A stretch of DNA of 45,355 nt from Hyphomicrobiales bacterium (GCA_021775595.1 JAJFHN010000046.1:1-45355), one strand, 5' to 3'. Shown: positions 24,037 to 32,509, numbered from the stretch's first letter. Notes: a model not told the origin generated them from the sequence alone. Translations and numbers: made by a program.

Positions 24037-25908
24037 ATGGGACTTTTGAATGCCTTAAACGCCGCAAATTCCGGTCTCCGCGCCACGGAGTCGGGACTGG
24101 CGGTCGTTTCGCGCAATATCGCAAATGCCGATACGCCGGGCTATACGAGAAAGTCGCTCTCTCAAAATACACTGACCGTCGGCGGCGCCTCTTTCGGCGT
24201 CGAATCAACCAGCGTCCAACGCTCGGTCAACGCGTTCCTGCAAACCCAGTTGCGCCTGGAAACCTCCCAATTCAACGGCTTGTCGGTCCGTCAGGAATTT
24301 CTCGGTCAAATCGATCAAATGTTTGGCGAGCCGGGTGCGGCTAACGCGCTCGATACGCTGGTCAACAGTTTTTCACAGTCGCTGCAGCAACTCGCCGCAA
24401 CACCTGAATCGTTCGCTTCACGCGAAACCGTCATCGCAGATGCCGCAACATTCGCCCAGCAGCTGAGGCAGCTTTCGAGCGGTGTTCAAGCCCAGCGGCA
24501 AAATGCGGAAGATCTCATTGCGGATGCGGTGATCGACGTCAACGCGGCGCTCGAGCAACTGTCGGTGATCAACGGCCAAGTCGCGATCAATGAGTTGTCG
24601 GACCTTCGGGCCGATATCCTGGACGAGCGCGACAAGCTGATCGATCAGGTGGCGGGACTGCTTGAGATCAAGGTCCATGAGCGCGATAACGGCGCCGTTT
24701 TGATCACGACCGCCAGCGGCAACACGTTGCTCGATGGTCAGGCCGCCCAACTCAGTTTCGATCGGCATGGCAACGTTGGCGCACAATCGCTTTACAGCAC
24801 GAATCCAGCCGATCGTGGCGTTGGCACGCTTTCTCTGGTTTCACCCAACGGTTTCTCGATCGATCTGCTCGAGCAGGGCATCTTGTCGGATGGACGAATT
24901 GGGACGTTGATCGAGCTGCGCGACACGACGTTGGTCGAAACCCAAGCCCAACTCGATGAGCTGGCTCATTCCTTTGCGTTGGCGCTCTCGACAAAAACCG
25001 TCACCGGAACCGCCGCCTCGGCGGGCCTGCAAACGGGCCTCGAGGTCGACACGGCCGGCCTGCAATCCGGCAATCCGATTACGCTCACCTACACGACCAC
25101 GCCGCCCGGCACACCCCAAACCGTCAGCATCATTCGGGTTGACGATCCGACCCAGTTGCCTCTCGCCAATACGGCAACTGCTGATCCCAACGACACGGTG
25201 ATCGGCGTCGATTTCTCGGCCGGTATCGCCGCCGCGGCAGCGACGATAGATGCCGCATTGGGCGCCGGCGTTACAGTGTCGTCGCCATCTGGCGACATCC
25301 TGCGGTTTCTCGATGACGGCGCGGCTGCGACGACCGATATCGACGCGCTCAGCGTGGCTGTCACGGCGACCTCACTGCAGGACGACGGCACCCAATTGCC
25401 CTTGTTCGTTGATCTGGGCACGTCCAACCAAGTCTATTCGGCCAGCCTAGACGGCAGCCCGCAGAAGCTCGGTTTTGCCGGGCGTATTTCCGTCAATCAG
25501 GCGATCGCGCAGGATAACGAGCTGCTGGTGCGGTATGCCTCCTCGCCGCAGACCCCATTGGGTGATACGGCCAGGCCGCTTGATCTGATCGCGCGGTTGA
25601 ACGAACAAGCATTCACGTTTGATCCTGCCTCTGGCATCGGCCAAGTGCAGGATCCCTTCGACAGCACGGTCATAGAATTTGCTCAGCGGGTGGTCAGTTT
25701 CCAGACCGGACAAGCCGATCTCTCCGAGCGCGAACTCGCTTCGCAAGACATTGTCGTCACCGCGCTGCGCGAACGCCATGAAGCCGATATCGGCGTCGAT
25801 GTGAATTCGGAACTCTCTCAGCTCATAACGCTGCAAAACGCTTTCGCCGCCAACGCCCGCATCATCCAAGCCATCGATGAAATGATGCGACTGATACTGC
25901 AAATCTAG
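24037..25908 (+). CDS. flgK: Flagellar hook-associated protein FlgK (HAP1)
   Basis: The protein has 623 residues. The N-terminus, LLNALNAANSGLRATESGL then SRNIANADTPGYTRKSL, is the classic FlgK D0/D1 start. The coiled helical FlgK helical domain covers about residues 90-330 (PGAANALDTLVNSFSQSLQQLA, LEQLSVINGQVAINELSDLRADILDERDKLIDQVAGL). The C-terminus, VNSELSQLITLQNAFAANARIIQAIDEMM, is the matching D0 helix. FlgK forms the first hook-filament junction ring. It follows flgE by 80 bp and precedes flgL by 9 bp. Confidence 0.95.
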   Translation: MGLLNALNAANSGLRATESGLAVVSRNIANADTPGYTRKSLSQNTLTVGGASFGVESTSVQRSVNAFLQTQLRLETSQFNGLSVRQEFLGQIDQMFGEPGAANALDTLVNSFSQSLQQLAATPESFASRETVIADAATFAQQLRQLSSGVQAQRQNAEDLIADAVIDVNAALEQLSVINGQVAINELSDLRADILDERDKLIDQVAGLLEIKVHERDNGAVLITTASGNTLLDGQAAQLSFDRHGNVGAQSLYSTNPADRGVGTLSLVSPNGFSIDLLEQGILSDGRIGTLIELRDTTLVETQAQLDELAHSFALALSTKTVTGTAASAGLQTGLEVDTAGLQSGNPITLTYTTTPPGTPQTVSIIRVDDPTQLPLANTATADPNDTVIGVDFSAGIAAAAATIDAALGAGVTVSSPSGDILRFLDDGAAATTDIDALSVAVTATSLQDDGTQLPLFVDLGTSNQVYSASLDGSPQKLGFAGRISVNQAIAQDNELLVRYASSPQTPLGDTARPLDLIARLNEQAFTFDPASGIGQVQDPFDSTVIEFAQRVVSFQTGQADLSERELASQDIVVTALRERHEADIGVDVNSELSQLITLQNAFAANARIIQAIDEMMRLILQI

Positions 25909-25917
25909 GGGTCCAAA

Positions 25918-27423
25918 ATGGCACTTCCTCCAATCTCATCTTCGACTGGCGTAAACCGCGCGATTTCGGACAGCCGTGAGGCGCTGTTTGATCTGCAACG
26001 TCAGCTCGCCACCGGTAAGAAGGTGACGACCTATGGAAATCTCGGTCAAGACCGCAGCAAGATACTGTCGCTGCGCAGCGAGCTCTCCCAAATCACCGGA
26101 TACCAGAACACCATCAAGCAGGTGAACATTCGCCTCGACGTGATGCAGCTGTCGCTCGACCGCATGCGGGAGGTCGTCTCGGATGTGCGCTCGGACGCGT
26201 TTGCGGGCGGCTTTGAGCTGCAACCGGGCGGTCAAACGCTCTATCAGCTGACGACGGCCGGACGCTTCGATGAGGTGATAAGTCTTCTAAACACGCGAGT
26301 TGGCGACCGCTATCTGGTAGGTGGACGACAGACCGAACAACCGCCTGTGCTTTCAGCTGATGATATCCTGAACGGCAATGGCGCCCAGGCGGGCTTCAAA
26401 CAGGTGGCCCAAGAGCGCCTGCAGGCCGATCTCGGCACCGACGGCCGCGGCCGCCTGACATTGCCGGCAGCCGCCGGCGCGGTTGTAACGCTGAGCGAAG
26501 ACACAGCCGCGCCCCATCCCTTCGGCTTCAAGTTGAACGCCGTGGTCTCCAATTTGACCGGGACGACCGTCAACGGCCCGGCAGGCGCGCCCGTCGCCAT
26601 TGACGCGACGTTTACGGCGACCTTGCCCCAAAGCGGCGACACCATCGAGTTCACCTTCGACCTTCCTGACGGCACCCAGCAAGACGTGACGCTGACTGCG
26701 CGCTCCGGTGCGCCGACAACGCCATTCGAATTTGAGATCGGCGCTGACGAAAACGCCACAGCAGCCAATTTTCAGGCCGTTCTCGATACAGTGATCCAGT
26801 CCGAGGCGCAGGGTTCGCTGAGTGCGGCTTCTGCCTATGCCGCGGCGGACAACTTTTTCGACTTTGATGACGCGACGCCGCCTCAACGGGTCGCTGGGCC
26901 GCCATACGACACGGCGACGGCGCTCACCGACGCGACGGCCGCTGATACGGTCTTCTGGTACCAGGGCGAGGTCTCTAGCTCGTCTGCGCGCCAAAGCGCG
27001 CTCGCCAAGGCCGATGACTCTCTGCTGGTGCCCTATGGCGCCCGCGCCAACGAGCAAGCCTTTGCCACGACGATGAAAAGCATGGCGGTGATGTCGGTGC
27101 AGACCTTCAGCGCCAGCGATCCAAGCGCGTCTCAGCGCTATACGGAAATGCGCACGCGCGCGGTCGATACGCTGAGCTTTCAAAACGGCGCGCAGTCAAT
27201 CGACAGCATCATCACCGAACTCACGCTTTCAACCACCACGCTGGGTGCGGCAAACGAGCGCCATGACGCCAACACAACGTTGCTGGATGGGTTCGTCACC
27301 GACACCGAGAACGCCGATGTGTTCGAAATCAGCGCCCAGATCCTAGCCCTGCAAGGCCGAATTGAGGCCTCTCTGCAGGTCTCGGCCTCGCTCAGCGGCT
27401 TGTCGCTGGTGAACTTCCTCTAG
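25918..27423 (+). CDS. flgL: Flagellar hook-filament junction protein FlgL (HAP3)
   Basis: This 501-residue flagellin-like protein has N-terminal and C-terminal helical D0/D1 regions (SDSREALFDLQRQLATGKKVTTYG near residue 17; NADVFEISAQILALQGRIEASLQVSASL at the end). A long beta-rich insert occupies about residues 150-380. It is larger than enterobacterial FlgL (about 317), as is common in Alphaproteobacteria. FlgL forms the second junction ring between hook and filament. It is the last gene of flgEKL, ending just before a strong bidirectional terminator. Confidence 0.92.
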   Translation: MALPPISSSTGVNRAISDSREALFDLQRQLATGKKVTTYGNLGQDRSKILSLRSELSQITGYQNTIKQVNIRLDVMQLSLDRMREVVSDVRSDAFAGGFELQPGGQTLYQLTTAGRFDEVISLLNTRVGDRYLVGGRQTEQPPVLSADDILNGNGAQAGFKQVAQERLQADLGTDGRGRLTLPAAAGAVVTLSEDTAAPHPFGFKLNAVVSNLTGTTVNGPAGAPVAIDATFTATLPQSGDTIEFTFDLPDGTQQDVTLTARSGAPTTPFEFEIGADENATAANFQAVLDTVIQSEAQGSLSAASAYAAADNFFDFDDATPPQRVAGPPYDTATALTDATAADTVFWYQGEVSSSSARQSALAKADDSLLVPYGARANEQAFATTMKSMAVMSVQTFSASDPSASQRYTEMRTRAVDTLSFQNGAQSIDSIITELTLSTTTLGAANERHDANTTLLDGFVTDTENADVFEISAQILALQGRIEASLQVSASLSGLSLVNFL

Positions 27424-27464
27424 CAATCTCCAGGTCCCCCTGGCGCGGAGTCAGCGCCGCGCCC

Positions 27465-27505
27465 AAAAAAAGAGCGCTGCCCCAATTTCTGGGGCAGCGC
27501 TTTTT
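27465..27505. terminator. Bidirectional intrinsic terminator between flgL and flaF
   Basis: AGCGCTGCCCC (27473-27483) pairs perfectly with GGGGCAGCGCT (27491-27501) around a 7-base loop. A T-run follows (27501-27505), and an A-run precedes it (27465-27471), which serves as the T-run of the opposite strand. It closes both flgEKL (plus) and flbT-flaF (minus). Confidence 0.9.
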
Positions 27506-27539
27506 GTCAGCACCACTATGTGGAGATGGGGGAGCTCAA

Positions 27540-27905
27540 TTAAGCGGCGCTGTGCAGTCCTGCCGCGATTTCGCGGTTGATATTGATGAGCGGCGTCAGC
27601 TTTTCGGGTTGCGGGTCCGATAAAACGCTCAGCGAGTGCTGGAAAATGAAGGCGCCGAGCGAGGCGATATTGTTCTTGATCTCGAGCGGCAGCTTATTTT
27701 CGTCGCTGTAGACCGACGAAACGAACACCGTCCAGAGTTGGCGGTTGTAATGCAGCACCGTACCCAATTGTCCGCCCGACTCGTTCCACTCGTCCTTGAT
27801 GGCTTGGAGTTGGGAAGCGGATTTGAGCAATAAGGTCGCTTCGAGCTCGCGGGGGGTACTGGAGATCTTGGCGTTTTGGCTATAAGCCTCAACTGCATTC
27901 TGCAT
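27540..27905 (-). CDS. flaF: Flagellar biosynthesis regulator FlaF
   Basis: This 121-residue small helical protein starts MQNAVEAYSQNAKISSTPRELEA, the family signature, and contains LHYNRQLWTVFVSSVYSDENKLPLEIKNNIASLGAFI. FlaF is found only in Alphaproteobacteria and counteracts FlbT to allow flagellin synthesis in the Caulobacter model. It overlaps the end of flbT by 17 bp, so the two are co-translated. Confidence 0.95.
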   Translation of the reverse strand: MQNAVEAYSQNAKISSTPRELEATLLLKSASQLQAIKDEWNESGGQLGTVLHYNRQLWTVFVSSVYSDENKLPLEIKNNIASLGAFIFQHSLSVLSDPQPEKLTPLININREIAAGLHSAA

Positions 27906-28281
27906 GTTCTATAAGCTCCTTCTCATACGCAATAAGTGTTTGTGCTTGCTTTAGTGCTTTGTAGTAGAAACCGGTTAATATTTGATTATTTATCGCGTCT
28001 ATTTGAGCCGCGGTGCTTGGCGCTGCTTGCTGTACTTCGCCGATGAGATTGAAATACAGGTCGAAGTGCGCCTTGGGGTCGCTGGCGAGATACATCGTCT
28101 GCACGGCCAGATAGACGCGCTTGCAGGGCGTGTCGGCCTCCTCGGGACGCATGATGTCCTTCTCGCGCAGGATGGGCGCGTCGCCGTCGATCACCAGCTT
28201 GGCGCGGTGGCCGCTATTGGTGATAATCGAGTCACCGATGATGATGCGTTCGCCGGACTTGATTTCGACTTTGAGTGACAT
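27889..28281 (-). CDS. flbT: Flagellin mRNA regulator FlbT
   Basis: This 130-residue protein has the family start MSLKVEIKSGERIIIGDSIITN and the block EADTPCKRVYLAVQTMYLA. In Caulobacter, FlbT binds the 5' untranslated region of flagellin mRNA and destabilises it until the hook is complete. No clear ribosome binding site is seen ahead of ATG 28281. A TTAA-N7-TTAG box lies 86 bp upstream. It is followed by flaF and sits immediately downstream of the flagellin gene, beyond its terminator. Confidence 0.95.
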   Translation of the reverse strand: MSLKVEIKSGERIIIGDSIITNSGHRAKLVIDGDAPILREKDIMRPEEADTPCKRVYLAVQTMYLASDPKAHFDLYFNLIGEVQQAAPSTAAQIDAINNQILTGFYYKALKQAQTLIAYEKELIEHAECS

Positions 28282-28366
28282 TGCGTGGGGGGCTGCCTGG
28301 TTGCGCGGGCGTTTCTAGGGTTCGCCGGGCGCTCTGATTCTTGCAAACCAGACTATTTTGTTTTGG

Positions 28367-28381
28367 CTAACGGGCAGTTAA
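28367..28381. promoter_or_regulatory. Near-consensus CtrA box upstream of flbT
   Basis: On the minus strand the sequence is TTAACTGCCCGTTAG, a TTAA-N7-TTAG with one deviation from TTAA-N7-TTAA, 86 bp before the flbT start. The same one-base variant occurs ahead of flagellin. CtrA control of flbT is inferred only. Confidence 0.4.
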
Positions 28382-28447
28382 TGGGGTGTTTTCGCTCACA
28401 CCGTTTTGGCTTTGGCCGCTGGCCGGGAGGGGGTACCGGCGGGGCTC

Positions 28448-28478
28448 AAAAAAAAGCGGCGGGGGAGGCCCCCGCCGC
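28448..28478 (-). terminator. Intrinsic terminator of the flagellin gene
   Basis: Read on the minus strand, GCGGCGGGGG pairs with CCCCCGCCGC (28456-28465 with 28469-28478; 10 bp) around a 3-base loop and is followed by eight T residues. It lies 27 bp past the flagellin stop and isolates flagellin from flbT. Confidence 0.92.
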
Positions 28479-28504
28479 TCGTCGTGTAGATGCTATCCGG
28501 TCTC

Positions 28505-29944
28505 TTAGAAGAGACGGAGGACGCTCTGGTCGGCCTGCGAAGCCAGCGACAGAGCCACCGTGGAAAGCTGCTGCCGGGTCTGAAGAGCCAGCAGGTTCGC
28601 GCCTTCCTCGTTGGTGTCAGCCAGCGTCAGGTTGGCCGCACCGGTTTCGAGAGTGTTGATCAGGTTCTTCGTGAAGTCCTGACGAATCTCGACAACCGAG
28701 AGGTTCGAACCGAAGGTCGCAGCTTGCGTCCGGAGCGAACTGACCGCCGTGTCCAACTCACCCAGAGCCGCGTTAATCGCCGTGTTGGTCTGGAATGAAT
28801 CGGTGGCAACCGCGTTCACGCCAAGACCAGCGGAATCAAACGTGACACCGGTGATCGATAGCGTGCTCGTGCCCGTCTCGTTGAAGATAACGCTCAAGCT
28901 ATCGCCATTGAGAAGGTTGATGCCGTTGAAGCTGGCATCAGACGCCAACTGATCGATCTGCGACCGGAGATTGTTGTATTCAGTCTCCAGCGAAGCACGG
29001 TCGGCGTTCTGCGGTGCGGCAGTCGTGCCGTCCGTCAAGCCAACATCGGCGCCACCGCTGATCGTCAGCGAATCGGCGTTCGATGCTGCGGTCAACGTCA
29101 CGTTGTTGCCGGTAACGGCGCCCGTAACGTTGGTCAGGCCAGCAAGAGCAGACTCGAGAGCGGCTCTGTTGGCTTGCGCACTCAGGTCAATCGTCTGAGC
29201 CGTGCCACCGTTGACAGAAACCGACAGAGTGCCGGTCAATGCCGCAACTTGCGCGTTCGTCGGATCAGCTGCCGTGGTGTCGAGACCAACGCCGGCAAGG
29301 TTCGTGCCCTGGGCACCTTCACCAAACGTAATGGAGTCGGTGTTGTTGCCAGCCGTTGCGACAATGTTGTTGCCGACAAGAGCAACGGTCGCGCCGGTGT
29401 TGGCATCCAGCGCGGCGATGGCGACACTGATCGCTTCGGTAGCAGCAGTACCGACCGTATGGGTCGTCGTGCCGCCGCTGGTCGTCGTGATAGTGATTTC
29501 GTCACCATCCGCAAAACCAAGCGAAGCTGCCGTAGCGGCACCGGAGGCGATGAGATCGCCCGTGCCGGTTTTGACCGCGGCTGTATCAGCCGTGAGCGTA
29601 ACGGTACCGGTGAGCGTCGTGGCCGTAGCCGAACCCGAAGGCTTTTGAAGCGCCTGACGGGCCGTCGCTTGAACGGATTCGACCAACGAAGTGATGGCGC
29701 CAATGCCCTCATCCGCGGCGCGAACCGTCTGAACGGCGTTACCAACCGAGTCGAGCAAGCGGCTCAAGTCGTTAGCACGGCTTTCCAGACCCGCAGCGGT
29801 GAAAAACGCCGTCGGATCGTCCAACGCGCTGTTCACTTTCAGGCCCGTGGAAAGACGCTCCTGCGTCTGACCGAGCAAAGTGGCAGTGTTTTGCAACGAC
29901 AACAGGTTGTTGCGAACTGCCGAACTAAGAGTAATATCAGCCAT
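28505..29944 (-). CDS. fliC: Flagellin
   Basis: This 479-residue filament protein has the N-terminal D0/D1 helices, including TQERLSTGLKVNSALDDPTAFFTAAGLESRANDL (abridged: LSTGLKVNSALDDPTAFF), and the C-terminal ADTNEEGANLLALQTRQQLSTVALSLASQ (abridged: EGANLLALQTRQQLST). The central Thr/Ala/Gly-rich region (about 105-345) appears to contain two related beta modules with T/S-G-G-T, N-N-x-V/I and N-x-D-S-x-T/I-x-G elements, suggesting an internal duplication. The start is ATG 29944 with GAGGGAAC upstream. Export is through the flagellar type III system. Post-transcriptional control by the adjacent FlbT/FlaF is expected. Confidence 0.95.
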   Translation of the reverse strand: MADITLSSAVRNNLLSLQNTATLLGQTQERLSTGLKVNSALDDPTAFFTAAGLESRANDLSRLLDSVGNAVQTVRAADEGIGAITSLVESVQATARQALQKPSGSATATTLTGTVTLTADTAAVKTGTGDLIASGAATAASLGFADGDEITITTTSGGTTTHTVGTAATEAISVAIAALDANTGATVALVGNNIVATAGNNTDSITFGEGAQGTNLAGVGLDTTAADPTNAQVAALTGTLSVSVNGGTAQTIDLSAQANRAALESALAGLTNVTGAVTGNNVTLTAASNADSLTISGGADVGLTDGTTAAPQNADRASLETEYNNLRSQIDQLASDASFNGINLLNGDSLSVIFNETGTSTLSITGVTFDSAGLGVNAVATDSFQTNTAINAALGELDTAVSSLRTQAATFGSNLSVVEIRQDFTKNLINTLETGAANLTLADTNEEGANLLALQTRQQLSTVALSLASQADQSVLRLF

Positions 29945-30023
29945 TGATATAGTTCCCTCTTGAGGTTTAAGTACTCAGAACATCCCTCCTGGAACATTCG
30001 TCGGGCATCCTGTTGGATTTATG

Positions 30024-30039
30024 CTAAATTTCTCTTAAC
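30024..30039. promoter_or_regulatory. Near-consensus CtrA box upstream of flagellin
   Basis: CTAAATTTCTCTTAAC reads TTAA-N7-TTAG on the minus strand, one base off the full CtrA site, 80 bp before the flagellin ATG. Direct CtrA action on flagellin genes is known in some Alphaproteobacteria; here it is inferred. Confidence 0.4.
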
Positions 30040-30227
30040 GATATTCGGGATGGAAGCATCGGGAACCTCATGATTTCTGCCGCGCAGCCCAGCTAATTTC
30101 CGGGTTGCTGAAGTCTGCCCTTTGCTGGATCAAGCAATACCCCAATTTGCCCAAGCAACGTTTAACGCGCCGGACGTCTCGCGCGCAGGGTAAACGGATG
30201 CTTTCTACAGGGATCAATTGACCGCCG

Positions 30228-30266
30228 CCCGCCAAAACGGCTGGACGCGGCGTCCGTTTGGGCGGG
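30228..30266 (-). terminator. Long hairpin after the FlgN-like gene
   Basis: CCCGCCAAAACGG (30228-30240) pairs with CCGTTTGGGCGGG (30254-30266) with one mismatch, and an inner GGACG/CGTCC stem extends it. It starts 9 bp past the FlgN-like stop. There is no T-run, so factor-independent termination is doubtful; it may protect the mRNA 3' end. Confidence 0.4.
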
Positions 30267-30274
30267 GGAGGAGC

Positions 30275-30790
30275 CTAGAGGCTCTGGTCGATTGAAATCG
30301 CCGAGGGAGCGGTCGTCTTGGTGGCCTCGGCCTGAGCGTTGCCGCCATAGACCTCGGGCCCGCCCTTGGCCTCAGCCACTTTCGTGGCGATCGTGCGCAG
30401 TAGGGATTCTGAGACCGCTTTCATGGCGTTGAGGGCATCTTGGTTGGAGATCAGGGCTTTTTGGAAGACTTCCTGATGCGACTTGATCTCGGCAACGCGC
30501 TCTGGCGTCGCCATGGCGATGTATTGGGAGTCGCGGCCGAAGACCGCCATTTGGCGCATCAGTGTGGTGGTCAGCGCCGACTTGCGCGCATGCAGCGCCG
30601 TCATGTCGAGAGCGCGGCCCTTACGCAGTTGTCCGGTCTCGCGATCGAGCGTCGAAACAAGCTCGCCAATTGTTACAGTGATTTGACCGCACAGCGTTTG
30701 AGCGGCTTCGGGCGTATCGATGCGGGGCTCGTGTTCAACCGTCGTGTCGGCGCCATTGAGCTGGCCTGCTTGGGGTGTGTCTTGGGTCAT
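30275..30790 (-). CDS. FlgN-like flagellar export chaperone
   Basis: This 171-residue, largely helical protein matches the FlgN layout: a helix pair near 30-70 (AQTLCGQITVTIGELVSTLDRETGQLRKG), then LHARKSALTTTLMRQMAVF, a long helix to about 140, and a low-complexity tail. FlgN chaperones the hook-associated proteins FlgK and FlgL in other bacteria. Sequence similarity within the family is low, so the call leans on context: it overlaps the FlgJ-like gene in ATGA and ends the flgI operon. Confidence 0.65.
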   Translation of the reverse strand: MTQDTPQAGQLNGADTTVEHEPRIDTPEAAQTLCGQITVTIGELVSTLDRETGQLRKGRALDMTALHARKSALTTTLMRQMAVFGRDSQYIAMATPERVAEIKSHQEVFQKALISNQDALNAMKAVSESLLRTIATKVAEAKGGPEVYGGNAQAEATKTTAPSAISIDQSL

Positions 30791-31137
30791 CGTTTACTCG
30801 CTTCCTGAACTGCAATCATTTCACGCGTGACTTGGTCGGCAATTCCCAAGCCGCCGGTCTTGGCAATTTCCTTGGCATATTCGGCCGTCAGCAATGAGCG
30901 GTAGGTTTGCTCGCCCGAGCCCCCGCCGAAAGGCGAGTCGGTATCGGTTCCGAGGCCGGCAAACATGCCCTCGAGCATGGTTGTCAGAAAGACGGCTTCA
31001 AATTCCTCGGCCGCTTTGCGGGCGCCGCTGTGATCGGAGTTGGCCGCCTTGTCGCGCGCAATCATGTTCTGCGCACGCATGCTGAGCTGCGGCGTCGTGT
31101 CAGCCAGAACTCCCATGGTCAAGCCGCCGGCGTCCAT
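30787..31137 (-). CDS. FlgJ-like rod-binding protein (no muramidase domain)
   Basis: This 116-residue protein corresponds to the N-terminal rod-binding half of FlgJ (also called CheL in rhizobia). The conserved AAEEFEAVFLTTMLEGMF and EQTYRSLLTAEYAKEIAKTGGLGIADQ blocks are present. The peptidoglycan hydrolase domain of enterobacterial FlgJ is absent, as is usual in Alphaproteobacteria, where a separate lytic enzyme serves. The start ATG 31137 overlaps the flgI stop (TAATG); an internal ATG at 31116 is an alternative. It overlaps the FlgN-like gene in ATGA. Confidence 0.88.
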   Translation of the reverse strand: MDAGGLTMGVLADTTPQLSMRAQNMIARDKAANSDHSGARKAAEEFEAVFLTTMLEGMFAGLGTDTDSPFGGGSGEQTYRSLLTAEYAKEIAKTGGLGIADQVTREMIAVQEASKR

Positions 31138-32294
31138 TACATCGTCTCGATTTCAGCTTGCAGCGCGCCGGCGGCTTTGACCGCCTGCAGGATCGAAATC
31201 ATATCGCGCGGACCGATGCCGAGCGCGTTCAAGCCATTGACCAACTCGTGCAGCGTCACGCCGCCGCCGACCACGGCAAGCTTATGGTCGGATTCGTCAT
31301 CGGCCGAGACCTGCGTGCGGGGCACAACAACCGTGCGGCCGCGTTCGGAAAAGGGTTCGGGCTGGCTGACTTGCGGTGTTTCGGTGATGGTCACCGTCAA
31401 GTTGCCTTGTGCGATCGCTACAGTGCTAACGCGCACGTCGCGGCCCATGACAATAATCCCGGTTTGCTCGTCGATCACGATCTTGGCCGTCTGATCGGGC
31501 TCGATGCGCAATTGCTCAATGTCCATCAGCAGCGAAACGAGATCGCCCTTATAGGCGTGGGGCAATTCGAGACGGATGGTGGCAGGGTCCAACGTGCGGG
31601 CGGCCGGAAAGGATGTGAAAGCGTTGATGGCCACCGCAACCCGCTTGGCGGTGGTGAGATCGGGATTGCGAAGCGCCAACCGCAGGGAGCGCTGCTGCTG
31701 CAGGTCGAATTTGATTTCACGTTCGATGATGGCGCCGTTTGAAATGCGCCCAACCGTCGGCACGCCGCGGGTAATGGAGGACGCATCGCCTTCGGCGCTG
31801 AAGCCGGCGATGGCCACTGCGCCTTGACCGACGGCGTAGACTTCGCCATCTGCACCATGCAGCGGGGTCACCAGCAAGGTCCCGCCCTGCAGGCTATCAG
31901 AATCGCCGAGCGCGCTTACGGTAATGTCGATGCGGGTGCCCTGGGTCGCGAACGGCGGCAGGTTGGCGGTCACCATTACGGCGGCGACATTGGCCGTGCG
32001 CAGATTGGCGTCCCGCGTATTGACGCCGAGGCGTTCAAGCATGGCTTCCAGGCTCTGGCGGGTGAAGGGTGCGTTGCGCAAGGAGTCGCCGGTGCCGTTC
32101 AGGCCGACCACCAGCCCGTAACCGACGAGCTGGTTTTCGCGAATGCCCTCGAAGTCGACCAAGTCTTTGATGCGCGATGCGGCTTCGGCTGGAATGAAGA
32201 CGGCTTGGATCAGGCAGGCCAGCGCAGCAAGTGCAATCGCCCAGATTCCCAAACCTGGCGAGGGGCGCGCTTCCTTTTGCTGATTCAAAGACAC
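31137..32294 (-). CDS. flgI: Flagellar P-ring protein FlgI
   Basis: The protein has 385 residues from GTG 32294, chosen because GGAGG lies about 10 bp upstream; another GTG at 32315 would lie before that site. A Sec signal peptide follows (IWAIALAALACLIQAVFIPAEA, cleaved near AEAAS). Mature-protein family blocks include RIKDLVDFEGIRENQLVGYGLVVGLNGTGDS, GTRIDITVSALGDSDSLQGGTLL and VIDEQTGIIVMGRDVRVSTVAIAQGNLTV, given here abridged as ENQLVGYGLVVGLNGTGDS. FlgI forms the ring in the peptidoglycan layer. It heads the flgI - FlgJ-like - FlgN-like operon under a sigma-54 element. Confidence 0.95.
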   Translation of the reverse strand: MSLNQQKEARPSPGLGIWAIALAALACLIQAVFIPAEAASRIKDLVDFEGIRENQLVGYGLVVGLNGTGDSLRNAPFTRQSLEAMLERLGVNTRDANLRTANVAAVMVTANLPPFATQGTRIDITVSALGDSDSLQGGTLLVTPLHGADGEVYAVGQGAVAIAGFSAEGDASSITRGVPTVGRISNGAIIEREIKFDLQQQRSLRLALRNPDLTTAKRVAVAINAFTSFPAARTLDPATIRLELPHAYKGDLVSLLMDIEQLRIEPDQTAKIVIDEQTGIIVMGRDVRVSTVAIAQGNLTVTITETPQVSQPEPFSERGRTVVVPRTQVSADDESDHKLAVVGGGVTLHELVNGLNALGIGPRDMISILQAVKAAGALQAEIETM

Positions 32295-32355
32295 CGTATT
32301 TTTTCCTCCGACCACACATATGCAGCCAACGCCTAGCTGTAGTTCCCGTTAACCA

Positions 32356-32371
32356 AGCGAAAAGCGTGCCA
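32356..32371 (-). promoter_or_regulatory. Sigma-54 promoter of the flgI operon
   Basis: On the minus strand TGGCACGCTTTTCGCT has the exact -24 TGGCAC and a -12 GC (TCGC instead of TTGC) with GG-N10-GC spacing. It lies 62 bp upstream of the flgI GTG, the same distance as the sigma-54 element ahead of flgE. Confidence 0.78.
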
Positions 32372-32494
32372 GGAAATCGGCGCCGAGAGAACGCGTTAAG
32401 ATATTGAATTACAAGAATAATATATTTTGAAGATTGTCGACGTCCACTTGATGCCAGCATATTCTGCCATCTAGGCGGCAATATTTTCCGCCCT

Positions 32495-32509
32495 TTAACG
32501 CCCCATTAA
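32495..32509 (+). promoter_or_regulatory. CtrA box upstream of fliX
   Basis: TTAACGCCCCATTAA is an exact TTAA-N7-TTAA, 56 bp before the fliX ATG. In Caulobacter fliX is a CtrA-controlled early flagellar gene, so the site and the gene agree. Confidence 0.75.

Larger units (their letters stand above)
29945..30274. other. Intergenic region upstream of flagellin, 330 bp
   Basis: It contains the flagellin ribosome binding site, a near-consensus CtrA box (30024-30039), a weak GG-N10-GC match on the minus strand (30107-30120), and a long imperfect hairpin at 30228-30266. A 5' leader that FlbT could bind is expected here. I see no coding sequence. Confidence 0.55.

Noticed and set aside
22676-24208. 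510-codon minus-strand frame over flgE
   Set aside because: Antisense frame across a clear hook gene; arises from high GC third positions and has no family features.
30107-30120. GG-N10-GC match on the minus strand upstream of flagellin as a sigma-54 promoter
   Set aside because: Spacing is right, but the -24 (AGGGCAG) and -12 (CAGCA) cores are poor and it lies more than 160 bp from the start codon.
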